From Candidatus Dormiibacterota bacterium (lineage in GTDB: Bacteria > Chloroflexota > Dormibacteria > Dormibacterales > Dormibacteraceae): a DNA stretch of 64,000 nucleotides. Below, one piece after another: positions 16,748 to 24,023 of this stretch. Every line of letters starts with the position of its first letter. Position 1 is the stretch's first letter. Under the pieces are notes generated by a model, which had not been told where the DNA came from, did no database searches, and saw only the letters and a list, made by a program, of their open reading frames with translations. Location of the stretch: positions 152,997 through 216,996 of the forward strand of contig PNAG01000021.1 in the NCBI GenBank assembly GCA_003169845.1, in the 5' to 3' direction. The position numbers were made by a program, and so were the translations under genes.

Positions 16748-17601
16748 TAAAGCTGGCCTGCGAGGCGGATCTGGCGCCGCAGGACCCACCGGCTCAGCAG
16801 GTTGATGCCGAGCACCATCACGACCAGCACGAGAGCGGCGCCCCAAGCCTGGTCCTGCAGCGACTTGTACGGTAGGAGCGCGTACTGGTAAATGGTCAGC
16901 GGCAGCGCCTGCATGGCCTGCGTCGGGTCCACCTTGAAGAGCGTGTTGCCCAACGATGTGAAGAGGAGAGGCGCGGTCTCGCCCGACGCCCGCGCCACGG
17001 CCAGCAAAGCGCCCGTGATCACGCCTGGAGCCGCGGTCGGGAGGATCAGCTGGAGCGACACCCGCCAGCGCGGCAGGCCAAGGGCGAGCCCCGACTCACG
17101 CAGTCCGTTGGGGATGAGCGCGACCGCGCCTTCGGTGGTGCGGATCACGATGGGCAGCATCAGGATCGCGAGCGCGATCGAGCCCGCGATTCCGGAGAAG
17201 TGATGCACAGGAACGACCACGAGCGCGTATGCGAAGAGGCCGATCGCGATCGACGGCGTGCCAACCAGGACGTCGCTGGCGAGCCGGACCCAGCTCGCCC
17301 AGGGATCGACGGCGTACTCGGCCACGTAGACGCCGCCGAGGATTCCGATTGGGATCGCCATCAACGAGGCCAGGCCGACCAGGATCGCGGTCCCGACGAT
17401 CGCGTGAGCGATTCCCCCTCCTGGGATGCCGAAAGGACGAAACGAGTTGGTGAAGAACTCGGGGTGGAGCACAGAAGGGAGGCCCTTGCTGACCGTGAAC
17501 CACAGGACGAGGCCGAGTGGAATCAACGCCAACACGGTCAGCAGGTACATGACGCCCAACCAGATCGAGCTCGCGAATTGCCGCCGGACGTTTCGATTCA
17601 T
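16747..17601 (-). CDS. pstA: phosphate ABC transporter permease PstA
   Basis: Inner-membrane subunit of the high-affinity phosphate importer, 284 residues with about six membrane segments. GILGGVYVAEYA, the coupling-loop region LRESGLALGLPRWRVSLQLI and ARASGETAPLLFTSLG are typical of PstA. The ATG at 17601 overlaps the pstC stop as ATGA. It pairs with PstC, and with PstB as the ATPase. Gene order here (pstB-phoU-phoB-pstC-pstA) differs from the common pstSCAB-phoU order. Confidence 0.94.
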   Translation of the reverse strand: MNRNVRRQFASSIWLGVMYLLTVLALIPLGLVLWFTVSKGLPSVLHPEFFTNSFRPFGIPGGGIAHAIVGTAILVGLASLMAIPIGILGGVYVAEYAVDPWASWVRLASDVLVGTPSIAIGLFAYALVVVPVHHFSGIAGSIALAILMLPIVIRTTEGAVALIPNGLRESGLALGLPRWRVSLQLILPTAAPGVITGALLAVARASGETAPLLFTSLGNTLFKVDPTQAMQALPLTIYQYALLPYKSLQDQAWGAALVLVVMVLGINLLSRWVLRRQIRLAGQL

Positions 17602-18551
17602 GCGGCGCGACTCGCCTCGCGCGAGGTCGATCGGACCAGCAGCAGCGCGACGATGTTGACGAGGAGCGTGACGAGGATAAGCACCAGACCAAGCTCGATC
17701 AGCGCCGCAGGATAAAGCGTCCCGGTCGCCTCGTTGAACTCGTTCGCGATCACGCTGGCGAGCGTGTACGCCGGCGAGAAGATGGATGGGGGGATGGCGT
17801 AGCGGTTGCCGATCACCATCGTGACCGCGATCGTCTCGCCGAGGGCGCGGCCCAGCGCCAGGATCGTCGCGCCGAAGATTCCCGCCCGCGCCGAAGGCAG
17901 GATCACGCGCCAGGTGGTCTCCCACCAGGTCGCGCCCAGCGCGACGGCGTTCTCCTTCAAGCCGCGGGGAACGGCGCGGATCACCTCGCGAGAGATCGCG
18001 GAGAGGGTGGGCAGGATCATCACCGCCAGCACGAGCGATGCGTTGAAAAGGCTCCGCGCGCCCGGCTGCGAGAGCCATCCGATGAAACCGAGCCGGTCCG
18101 AGATGGGGAGCTCGAGGTGCTGGTACGACCACGGCGCGAGGACGTAAAGCGCCCAGATGCCATACACGACGCTGGGGATGGCGGCCAGCAGCTCGATGCC
18201 GGTGCCCAGGATGCCTCGTAGGGTCGCCTGGCCCTGTTCGGCGAGGACGACGGCAACCGCGACGCCGACCGGCACCGCGAGAACCAGTGAGAGCAGGGCG
18301 GTCGACAGCGTGCCGAAGATCGCGGGCAGAGCACCGAACGTGTCGGTGACCGGGTTCCACTCGGTGCCGGTCAGGAAGCCGAGGCCGAAGTGTCTGATTG
18401 ACGGGGCGGCCTGCTGGTAGAGGATGGCGACGATCACGATCAGGATGACGGGCGCGACCGCCGCGACCGCGGCCGTCACAGTGCGGAACCGATCCGGGAC
18501 TCGCCTCACCGGCGGGATCACGGCCGAGGTGCTTTCGACGGCGGCCGCCAA
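17598..18551 (-). CDS. pstC: phosphate ABC transporter permease PstC
   Basis: Partner permease of PstA, 317 residues with about six membrane segments. TGTEWNPVTDTFGALPAIFGTL, split by its helices, and LLAAIPSVVYGIWAL are family hallmarks, as is the coupling loop LKENAVALGATWWETTWRVI and GRALGETIAVTMVIGN. The TTG start at 18551 lies three bases after the phoB stop. Two residues of the next gene overlap its end. Expected at the cytoplasmic membrane with PstA, PstB and the PstS lipoprotein. Confidence 0.94.
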   Translation of the reverse strand: MAAAVESTSAVIPPVRRVPDRFRTVTAAVAAVAPVILIVIVAILYQQAAPSIRHFGLGFLTGTEWNPVTDTFGALPAIFGTLSTALLSLVLAVPVGVAVAVVLAEQGQATLRGILGTGIELLAAIPSVVYGIWALYVLAPWSYQHLELPISDRLGFIGWLSQPGARSLFNASLVLAVMILPTLSAISREVIRAVPRGLKENAVALGATWWETTWRVILPSARAGIFGATILALGRALGETIAVTMVIGNRYAIPPSIFSPAYTLASVIANEFNEATGTLYPAALIELGLVLILVTLLVNIVALLLVRSTSREASRAA

Positions 18552-18554
18552 GGG

Positions 18555-19298
18555 CTAGGTCGTCTCGGTGAGATCGGCCGCCTCGCCTGTGCGATCCAGG
18601 CGGTAGCCGATTCCGCGCACGGTCACGATCTCGAACGGCGCGACGCCTGCGAACTTCTCACGCAGCCAGCGGATATGAACGTCCACAGTCTTGCGGTCGC
18701 CCGAGAACTCGTGTCCCCAAACGTTCTCGAGCAGGACGTCGCGGGTGTGCACGCGTCGCGGAAACGCCAGCAGGTAGGAAAGAAGGTCGAACTCCCGGGC
18801 GGTCAGCTTGACGTCGCGCCCATCGAGGACAACCCGGCGCGCGGCGCGGTCGATGCTGAAATCGCCGATCGAGTCGCGTTCCGGGATCGACTTCGGCTCA
18901 TTGGCATCTGGCGCGGCGCGCCGAAGCACGGCATTGACGCGGGCCAGGACCTCGCGGATGGAGAAGGGTTTCGTGATGTAGTCGTCGGCGCCCAGCTCGA
19001 GACCGACGATCTTGTCGACCTCGGCGTCCTTGGCCGTGATCATGATGATCGGCACGCGGCTGCTCTTCCGCAGTGCGCGGCAGAAATCAAAGCCGCTCAT
19101 GCCCGGCAGCATCAGGTCGAGCAGGATCAGGTCGGGTCGGGCGGTGCGCGCGGTGCGCAGGCCGGCGGCTCCGTCTCGGGCCTCTTGCACGGAGAAGCCC
19201 GCCGAGGACAGGTTGTACTTCAGCATCTCTCGGATGCCTTCGTCATCCTCGACGACCAGGACTCTGCCGGCGCCGCCATTGCCGGCAGGGCGGCTCAT
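18555..19298 (-). CDS. phoB: PhoB/PhoP-type phosphate response regulator
   Basis: OmpR-family regulator of 247 residues. The receiver has VVEDDEG, the phospho-accepting Asp61 in LILLDLMLPG, and the Lys in ITKPFS. The winged helix (about 150-235) has LTAREFDLLSYLLAFP and VDVHIRWLREKF. It sits inside the pst cluster with phoR and phoU, so it is the natural reader of the two 11-bp direct-repeat arrays near pstS and pstB. ATGA overlap with phoU. Its normal Asp contrasts with the Glu-bearing regulator at 10740. Confidence 0.92.
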   Translation of the reverse strand: MSRPAGNGGAGRVLVVEDDEGIREMLKYNLSSAGFSVQEARDGAAGLRTARTARPDLILLDLMLPGMSGFDFCRALRKSSRVPIIMITAKDAEVDKIVGLELGADDYITKPFSIREVLARVNAVLRRAAPDANEPKSIPERDSIGDFSIDRAARRVVLDGRDVKLTAREFDLLSYLLAFPRRVHTRDVLLENVWGHEFSGDRKTVDVHIRWLREKFAGVAPFEIVTVRGIGYRLDRTGEAADLTETT

Positions 19299-19957
19299 CC
19301 CAGCTCCACGACCTGGCCGGATTCGAGGAACACGATGTCCTCCGCCACGTTGGTCACGCGGTCGGAGATGCGTTCGAGGTTATGGGCGACGAGAAGGAGA
19401 GTGACGGCGCGCAGGGCGCCATCGGTGTCGGTTTTGCCGGTGCCCATCTCCTTGACCAGGTCTTCGAACACGCGATGCCAGAGGCGGTCGACCTCGTTGT
19501 CGCGGCTCGCGACCTCGCGCGCACGCGGAACGTCCTGGTCGATGATCGCCTCGAGGATGTCATGCACCTGCCCGATGGCCAGCTCGCCCATCAGGCCGAA
19601 CTCCGCGCGCAGTGGCTTGTCGGGCAGCGCCACCAGGGTGCTGGTCATGCGCGCAATTCGCACGGCGTAGTCGCCCATCCGCTCCAGCTCGATCGCGATG
19701 TACTGGAGGCCCATCAGGTACCGCAGGTCGCGCGCGACCGGCTGCTGCGTCGAGATGACCATGAAGACCTGCTCGCGGATCTGGCGGAAGAGCTCGTTCA
19801 GGTACTGGTCCTGGTTGCGCACCTTCTCGGCCGCCGGGCCGTCGCGCCGGCGAAGCGCGTCGAGCGACGCCTCGATCTGCGACTCGACCAGCGTGCCCAT
19901 CCGGACCAGCGACTCGCGGAGGCTCGCGAGCTCTCTTTCAAATGTGAGACGCGGCAC
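19295..19957 (-). CDS. phoU: phosphate transport regulator PhoU
   Basis: Helical protein of 220 residues made of two three-helix PhoU repeats. Each has the metal-binding E-x3-D-type motif (ELERMGDYAVRIA and LERISDRVTNVAEDI). It couples PstSCAB activity to the PhoR kinase and dampens the response when phosphate is plentiful. GTG start four bases after pstB; ATGA overlap with phoB. Position between ATPase and regulator fits that role. Confidence 0.94.
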   Translation of the reverse strand: MPRLTFERELASLRESLVRMGTLVESQIEASLDALRRRDGPAAEKVRNQDQYLNELFRQIREQVFMVISTQQPVARDLRYLMGLQYIAIELERMGDYAVRIARMTSTLVALPDKPLRAEFGLMGELAIGQVHDILEAIIDQDVPRAREVASRDNEVDRLWHRVFEDLVKEMGTGKTDTDGALRAVTLLLVAHNLERISDRVTNVAEDIVFLESGQVVELG

Positions 19958-19961
19958 TGGT

Positions 19962-20804
19962 CTAGCCGAACCTACCTGTGATGTACGCCTCTGTCCGCTG
20001 GTCCTGCGGTTGATTGAAGAGGTTCGCGGTCGGAGCGAACTCGATGAGCTCGCCGTACCGACCCTCCGGGTTCATCAGCATGAAGGCGGTGTAGTCGGAG
20101 ACCCGTGCCGCCTGCTGCATGTTGTGGGTCACGATCACGATGGTGTAGTCGCGCATCAGCTCAGCCATGAGGTCCTCGATTTTCAGCGTGGCCACCGGGT
20201 CGAGGGCCGAGCACGGCTCGTCCATCAGGATCACCTCGGGGCTCACGGCAAGACACCGGGCGATGGCAAGCCTTTGCTGCTGGCCACCGGAGAGCGAGGT
20301 TGCCGGCGCCTCGAGCCGGTCGTTCACCTCGTCCCAGAGCGCCGCGCGCTCCAGGCTCTGGCGGACCACCTCTTTGACCCTTGACGAGCTCCAGCCGAGC
20401 AGCCGCGGGGCGAACGCAACGTTGTCGCGAATCGACATGGGAAAGGGGCTTGGCCGCTGAAAGACCATGCCGACCTTCTGGCGCAGCTCGAGGAGCTTCC
20501 GAGTGGTGACGACGTCTTCTCCGTCGAGCAGCACCTTGCCGCCGGCGCGAGCGGACGGGATGAGGTCGTACATCCGGTTGAACACTCGCAGCAGGGTGCT
20601 CTTGCCGCACCCGGAGGGACCGATTATCGCCGTGATCCGCCGCTCCGGAATCTCGAAGCTCACGTCCTTGAGGGCCTGGTTCTTGCCGTAGTAGAAGGAG
20701 AGCTGTTCGACCTTCAGCTTCGTGTCCCCCGCTCCGAGCACGGCACGCAACTCAGGCCTGGCGACACGAGCCATCGGCTGCATCAAAGGACGAGTATCTG
20801 CCAT
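19962..20804 (-). CDS. pstB: phosphate ABC transporter ATP-binding protein PstB
   Basis: ATPase of the phosphate importer, 280 residues. Walker A is GPSGCGKSTLLR, the Q-loop is VFQRPSPFPMSI, the signature is LSGGQQQRLAIARCLA, and Walker B is VILMDEPCSALDP. The FNRMYDLIP segment after Walker A is characteristic of PstB. About 25 residues precede the ABC domain. It is the first gene of the pstB-phoU-phoB-pstC-pstA-arsC run, 40 bp after phoR. A PHO-box-like array lies just upstream inside the phoR end, so it may be transcribed separately from phoR. Confidence 0.95.
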   Translation of the reverse strand: MADTRPLMQPMARVARPELRAVLGAGDTKLKVEQLSFYYGKNQALKDVSFEIPERRITAIIGPSGCGKSTLLRVFNRMYDLIPSARAGGKVLLDGEDVVTTRKLLELRQKVGMVFQRPSPFPMSIRDNVAFAPRLLGWSSSRVKEVVRQSLERAALWDEVNDRLEAPATSLSGGQQQRLAIARCLAVSPEVILMDEPCSALDPVATLKIEDLMAELMRDYTIVIVTHNMQQAARVSDYTAFMLMNPEGRYGELIEFAPTANLFNQPQDQRTEAYITGRFG

Positions 20805-20831
20805 CCCCCGAGTTCAGGATATGCCGCTCTG

Positions 20832-20864
20832 GGTTAAGGCAGGTTTATGCGCCGGTTAAGACTT
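20832..20864 (-). promoter_or_regulatory. PHO-box-like 11-bp direct repeats upstream of pstB
   Basis: Three consecutive 11-mers read on the plus strand as GGTTAAGGCAG, GTTTATGCGCC and GGTTAAGACTT. The TTAA or TTTA core recurs every 11 bp, the spacing of PHO boxes bound by PhoB/PhoP. It covers the phoR stop codon and ends 28 bp before the pstB start. It probably gives pstB and the genes after it their own phosphate-controlled promoter. Confidence 0.6.
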
Positions 20865-21882
20865 GGTGGGGGAGAGCGATGTAGAAGACCTGTCCGCCCT
20901 CTCGAGCGGTCTCGGTCCAGATCCGGCCCCCGAGCACCTGGACCAGGTGCTTGGTGATGGCAAGCCCCAGGCCGAACCCCCCGGCCTCCCTCGGGCGCGC
21001 CCGATCCACCTTGTAGAACCGCTCGAACACCCGGCTCCAATGCTCAGGCGAGATACCAGGTCCACGATCGCGCACGCTCAGCACCACCTCGTCACCTGAG
21101 ACCTCGGTCGTGACGTCGATCGCGGTGCCGGGAGGCGAAAACTTGGCCGCGTTGTCCAGCAGGTTCCCCAGCGCCTGCGCAAGCTTGGGCCGATCTGTCG
21201 AGATGACGAGGTCGTGCGTAACCGAGCTGTTGACGGTCCTGTCCGCGGCGAGGCGCGCCACGCTGTCGTGAACGAGCTCGCCCAGGTCGAACTCGGACAC
21301 GTCCACCGCCATCGCGCCGGTCTCGATGTCACCCAGCTGGCGCAGGTTGTCGATGATCTTGCTCATAAGGTCCGCTTCCCTGACGAGGCGCTCGGCGAAA
21401 CGCCTCCGGTCTTTTGGCAGCGGATCTCCGAGCAGGCTCTCCGCCGTGAGTCGCAGCGACGTGATCGGCGTCTTCAGCTCGTGCACCAGGTTGGCGACAA
21501 ACTCCTGCCGCACCGTCGACAGGCGTCTCAGCTCCGTGATGTCGGTGAGGAACAGGAGCTTCTCCCCCTCGCGCCGGCCCGCGACCAGCTGCGTGAGCAC
21601 TGTGCCGCGGTGATGCACCAGCTGTGCCTCCGCCTGTGGCTGACCGAAACGCACGACATCGAACAGGCGCGACTCCAGCGTCACCTCGACCAGCGAAGCG
21701 GGCAGCTTCGACTGTTCGATCTCGAAGAATTCGCGTGCGGCTTCGTTCGCGCCCACGACCCGATTTTCCGCATCGAGCAACAGAGCCATCACCGGAGCGT
21801 GCTCGAGGAGCTCGGCAAACAGGTCTCGAGGTGGAACGTTCGGCTCGAGCGCTCCGCTTTCGCGCCGCCGGTCCCAGATCAC
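20845..21882 (-). CDS. phoR: PhoR-like sensor histidine kinase without membrane segments
   Basis: Kinase of 345 residues. A PAS-like domain (about 20-110, with MALLLDAENRVVGANEAA) is followed by the HisKA helix with phospho-His134 in NLVHELKTPITSLR. The catalytic domain has the N box NLLDNAAKFSPPG, the G1 box VRDRGPGI, and FGLGLAI. No transmembrane helix is visible, unlike most PhoR proteins. The start is GTG 21882, divergent from pstS across a shared control region. Expected to phosphorylate PhoB (18555-19298), with input through PstB/PhoU. Confidence 0.9.
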   Translation of the reverse strand: MIWDRRRESGALEPNVPPRDLFAELLEHAPVMALLLDAENRVVGANEAAREFFEIEQSKLPASLVEVTLESRLFDVVRFGQPQAEAQLVHHRGTVLTQLVAGRREGEKLLFLTDITELRRLSTVRQEFVANLVHELKTPITSLRLTAESLLGDPLPKDRRRFAERLVREADLMSKIIDNLRQLGDIETGAMAVDVSEFDLGELVHDSVARLAADRTVNSSVTHDLVISTDRPKLAQALGNLLDNAAKFSPPGTAIDVTTEVSGDEVVLSVRDRGPGISPEHWSRVFERFYKVDRARPREAGGFGLGLAITKHLVQVLGGRIWTETAREGGQVFYIALPHQVLTGA

Positions 21883-21916
21883 GGCCGGAGTATATGAGCC
21901 AGATCGGGCCGTCGAG

Positions 21917-21960
21917 GCTTAAGCAGCCGTTAACCCGCTCTTAAACGGCCGTCCATAACG
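21917..21960 (+). promoter_or_regulatory. PHO-box-like array between phoR and pstS
   Basis: Three 11-mers GCTTAAGCAGC, CGTTAACCCGC and TCTTAAACGGC run head to tail at 21917-21949 with TTAA exactly every 11 bp. A weaker CGTCCATAACG unit follows; its CATAAC could be the pstS -10 box. The array lies 50 bp before the pstS ATG and 35 bp before the divergent phoR start, so it may control both. Confidence 0.65.
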
Positions 21961-21998
21961 TGGTGGCCATTAGTCCATCGCGGTTCAGGAGGGATTCG

Positions 21999-23093
21999 AT
22001 GCTGCGAGTCACATTCATCTGGCGGGTCCTGCTTGTGGGGGTGGCGGCCGCCATCGTCGCGACTGCGTGCGGCGGTACCGGCACGGCGACCGCTTCGCCA
22101 TCGCCGGTTGACGTTGGCAGCGGCTCGCTCACCGGCGCAGGTGCCACTTTCCCGGCGCCTTTCTACCAAAAGGCTTTTTTTGACTATTCCGCCAAGTACC
22201 CGCAGGTCACGATCAACTACCAGCCCGTCGGTTCCGGCGCCGGGATCCAGCAGTTCATCAAGAGCACGGTCGACTTCGGTGCCAGCGACGTGCCGATGGC
22301 GGCGGCCGATATCGCCTCCGCCGGCGGTACTGACACGCTGACTCAAATCCCGACCACGCTGGGCGTGATCTCGATTGCGTACAACCTGCCGGGGGCGACC
22401 AAGCTCCAGCTCGATGGGACGACGCTGGCGAACATATTCCTCGGCCACATCACCAAGTGGAACGACCCGGCCCTGGTGGCTCTCAACTCAGGCGTGAAAC
22501 TGCCGAGCTCTTCGATCACTGTGGCGCACCGCTCAGACGGCAGCGGCACAACGTTCCACTTCACCGACTACTTGAGCAAGGTCTCGAGCGAGTGGAAGAC
22601 CAAGGTAGGCAACGCCAAGTCGGTCAGCTGGCCGGTTGGGATCGGCGGCAGCGGCAACCAGGCGGTCGCCCAGGCGGTCACCTCGACCGCCGGTGCCATC
22701 GGGTATGTGGAGCTCGCTTATGTGGTCCAGACCAGCATGCAGCAGGCGTACCTGCAGAACGCGAATGGCAAGTTCGTCCAGGCCAGCGTGGCCGGCGCAA
22801 CAGCGGCAGCCGCTTCGAACACCAACGTGAGCCCGACCAACTTCTCGATCACGAACGCCCCTGGCGACACGGCTTACCCGATCGCCGGGTTCAGCTGGGT
22901 CATGCTGCGCACCTCCTTCAGCGACGCAACCAAAGGTAGGGCGGTCGTCTATCTCTTCCAGTGGCTGGTGAGCAGCGGCGGTCAGTCAGAGGGGGCCTCT
23001 TTGCAGTACGCGGCCCTGCCGTCCGCCGTCCAGGGCCTCGCCCTCTCGAATCTCAAGCTCATCAAGGCGGGAGGCGCCGCCGTCCTCACCTAG
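21999..23093 (+). CDS. pstS: phosphate-binding lipoprotein PstS
   Basis: Captures phosphate outside the membrane and delivers it to PstC/PstA. The signal ends in a lipobox with Cys at about residue 26 (IVATACGG). GAGATFPAPFYQKAF, the phosphate-contact segments VDFGASDVPM and RSDGSGTTFHFTDYL, and WPVGIGGSGNQ are all typical. The ATG at 21999 is chosen because AGGAGG stands 7 bp before it; a longer frame starts at 21960. It stands alone on the plus strand, divergent from the rest of the regulon, and is closed by a strong terminator. Confidence 0.95.
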   Translation: MLRVTFIWRVLLVGVAAAIVATACGGTGTATASPSPVDVGSGSLTGAGATFPAPFYQKAFFDYSAKYPQVTINYQPVGSGAGIQQFIKSTVDFGASDVPMAAADIASAGGTDTLTQIPTTLGVISIAYNLPGATKLQLDGTTLANIFLGHITKWNDPALVALNSGVKLPSSSITVAHRSDGSGTTFHFTDYLSKVSSEWKTKVGNAKSVSWPVGIGGSGNQAVAQAVTSTAGAIGYVELAYVVQTSMQQAYLQNANGKFVQASVAGATAAAASNTNVSPTNFSITNAPGDTAYPIAGFSWVMLRTSFSDATKGRAVVYLFQWLVSSGGQSEGASLQYAALPSAVQGLALSNLKLIKAGGAAVLT

Positions 23094-23114
23094 AAATGCC
23101 CTCGGTTCACCGCA

Positions 23115-23151
23115 AAGACGGCGTGGGTCTGCCCGCGCCGTCTTCTTTTCT
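23115..23151 (+). terminator. rho-independent terminator after pstS
   Basis: Perfect 9-bp stem AAGACGGCG (23115-23123) with CGCCGTCTT (23136-23144), extended inward by a T-G pair and GGG/CCC around a TCTG loop, then CTTTTCT. It also covers the stop codon of convergent rsmG, so it may end both transcripts. Confidence 0.85.
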
Positions 23152-23773
23152 AAATCGGTTTGCGCGCGGGGACGCCCGGCCGTCGCGGATAGCCCGGCGG
23201 AGTTGGCCGGACCTTGTCCACGATGACGACGGTGCCGGCACCGCGGGCTGCCGAGGGAGCGGCCGCCACTCGATTCAGCGCGCCGCCGACCGCATCGATC
23301 GCGCGGCGGGCGGCATCCAGGTCCTCGGTTTCGGTCTTCTGAGCCAGCAGGCGCCCGCCGACACGGACCAGCGGAAGGCACAACTCGGCCAGGACGGGCA
23401 TCGGCGCGAGAGCACGCGCCACGGCAAAGTCGAATGACTCGCGGTAGAGGGGGTCGCGCCCGACATCTTCGGCCCGCCTCGCGAGGACCTCGACGTCGTG
23501 CAGTCCGAGCGCGGCGCAGGCCCGCACCAGGAACGCGGCCTTGGCCTGGTCCGACTCGACCAGCGTCACGCTCAGGGCCGGCCTGGCGATCTTCAGCGGC
23601 AATCCCGGCAGGCCACCGCCGGAGCCGACGTCCACGAGCTTTCCGCCCTCATCGAGGTGCTCGAGCAGGACCAGCGAGTCGGCAATCAGATCGCCGGCCG
23701 GCCCCGAGACCAGGCCGGGCCATTCCGAGATCAATCGCGCCAGCTCAACGAGTTTAGAATCAGTCACTGACAT
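23150..23773 (-). CDS. rsmG: 16S rRNA (guanine-527-N7) methyltransferase
   Basis: SAM-dependent methyltransferase of about 207 residues acting on 16S rRNA. Motif I is LVDVGSGGGLPGLPL, then VTLVESDQAKAAFL and FDFAVARALAPM. The basic tail PPGYPRRPGVPARKP is typical of RsmG. The ATG at 23773 is used; ATG 23779 and GTG 23767 are alternatives. Its start codon overlaps that of the divergent Zn-ribbon gene, so neither can have a separate upstream promoter region. No gidA, parA or parB neighbours, unlike many genomes. Confidence 0.92.
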   Translation of the reverse strand: MSVTDSKLVELARLISEWPGLVSGPAGDLIADSLVLLEHLDEGGKLVDVGSGGGLPGLPLKIARPALSVTLVESDQAKAAFLVRACAALGLHDVEVLARRAEDVGRDPLYRESFDFAVARALAPMPVLAELCLPLVRVGGRLLAQKTETEDLDAARRAIDAVGGALNRVAAAPSAARGAGTVVIVDKVRPTPPGYPRRPGVPARKPI

Positions 23774-24014
23774 GCCCATCTACGAGTATCGGTGCGAAAG
23801 CTGCTCCGGGAAGTTCGAGCTCCTGACCAGGTTCGCCGAGCGGGACAGCGCGCAAGCGTGCCCGGCCTGCGAATCGACGAGGACCAGGGTGCTGGTCTCT
23901 AGCTTCGCGGTCGCCGGAGGCGAACCATCCGAGGCGCTCGATTTCGGGAGCGCGGAGGGTGGCGGCGGCTGCTGCGGCGGCGGTTGCGGCTCCTGCGGCA
24001 CCAGCCCGAACTGA
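23772..24014 (+). CDS. FmdB-family small zinc-ribbon protein
   Basis: An 80-residue protein starting MPIYEYRCESCSGKFE, the hallmark of FmdB-type putative regulators. Two CxxC pairs (Cys8/Cys11 and CPAC near residue 30) should bind zinc. The C-terminus is a Gly/Cys-rich run with six more cysteines (GGCCGGGCGSCG). The ATG at 23772 overlaps the rsmG start on the other strand. lysA follows ten bases later. The precise function of the family is not established. Confidence 0.82.
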   Translation: MPIYEYRCESCSGKFELLTRFAERDSAQACPACESTRTRVLVSSFAVAGGEPSEALDFGSAEGGGGCCGGGCGSCGTSPN

Positions 24015-24023
24015 TCGTCTAGG

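Noticed and set aside
18675..19670. 331-residue plus-strand frame opposite phoB and phoU
   Set aside because: Antisense of two certain genes; no motif.
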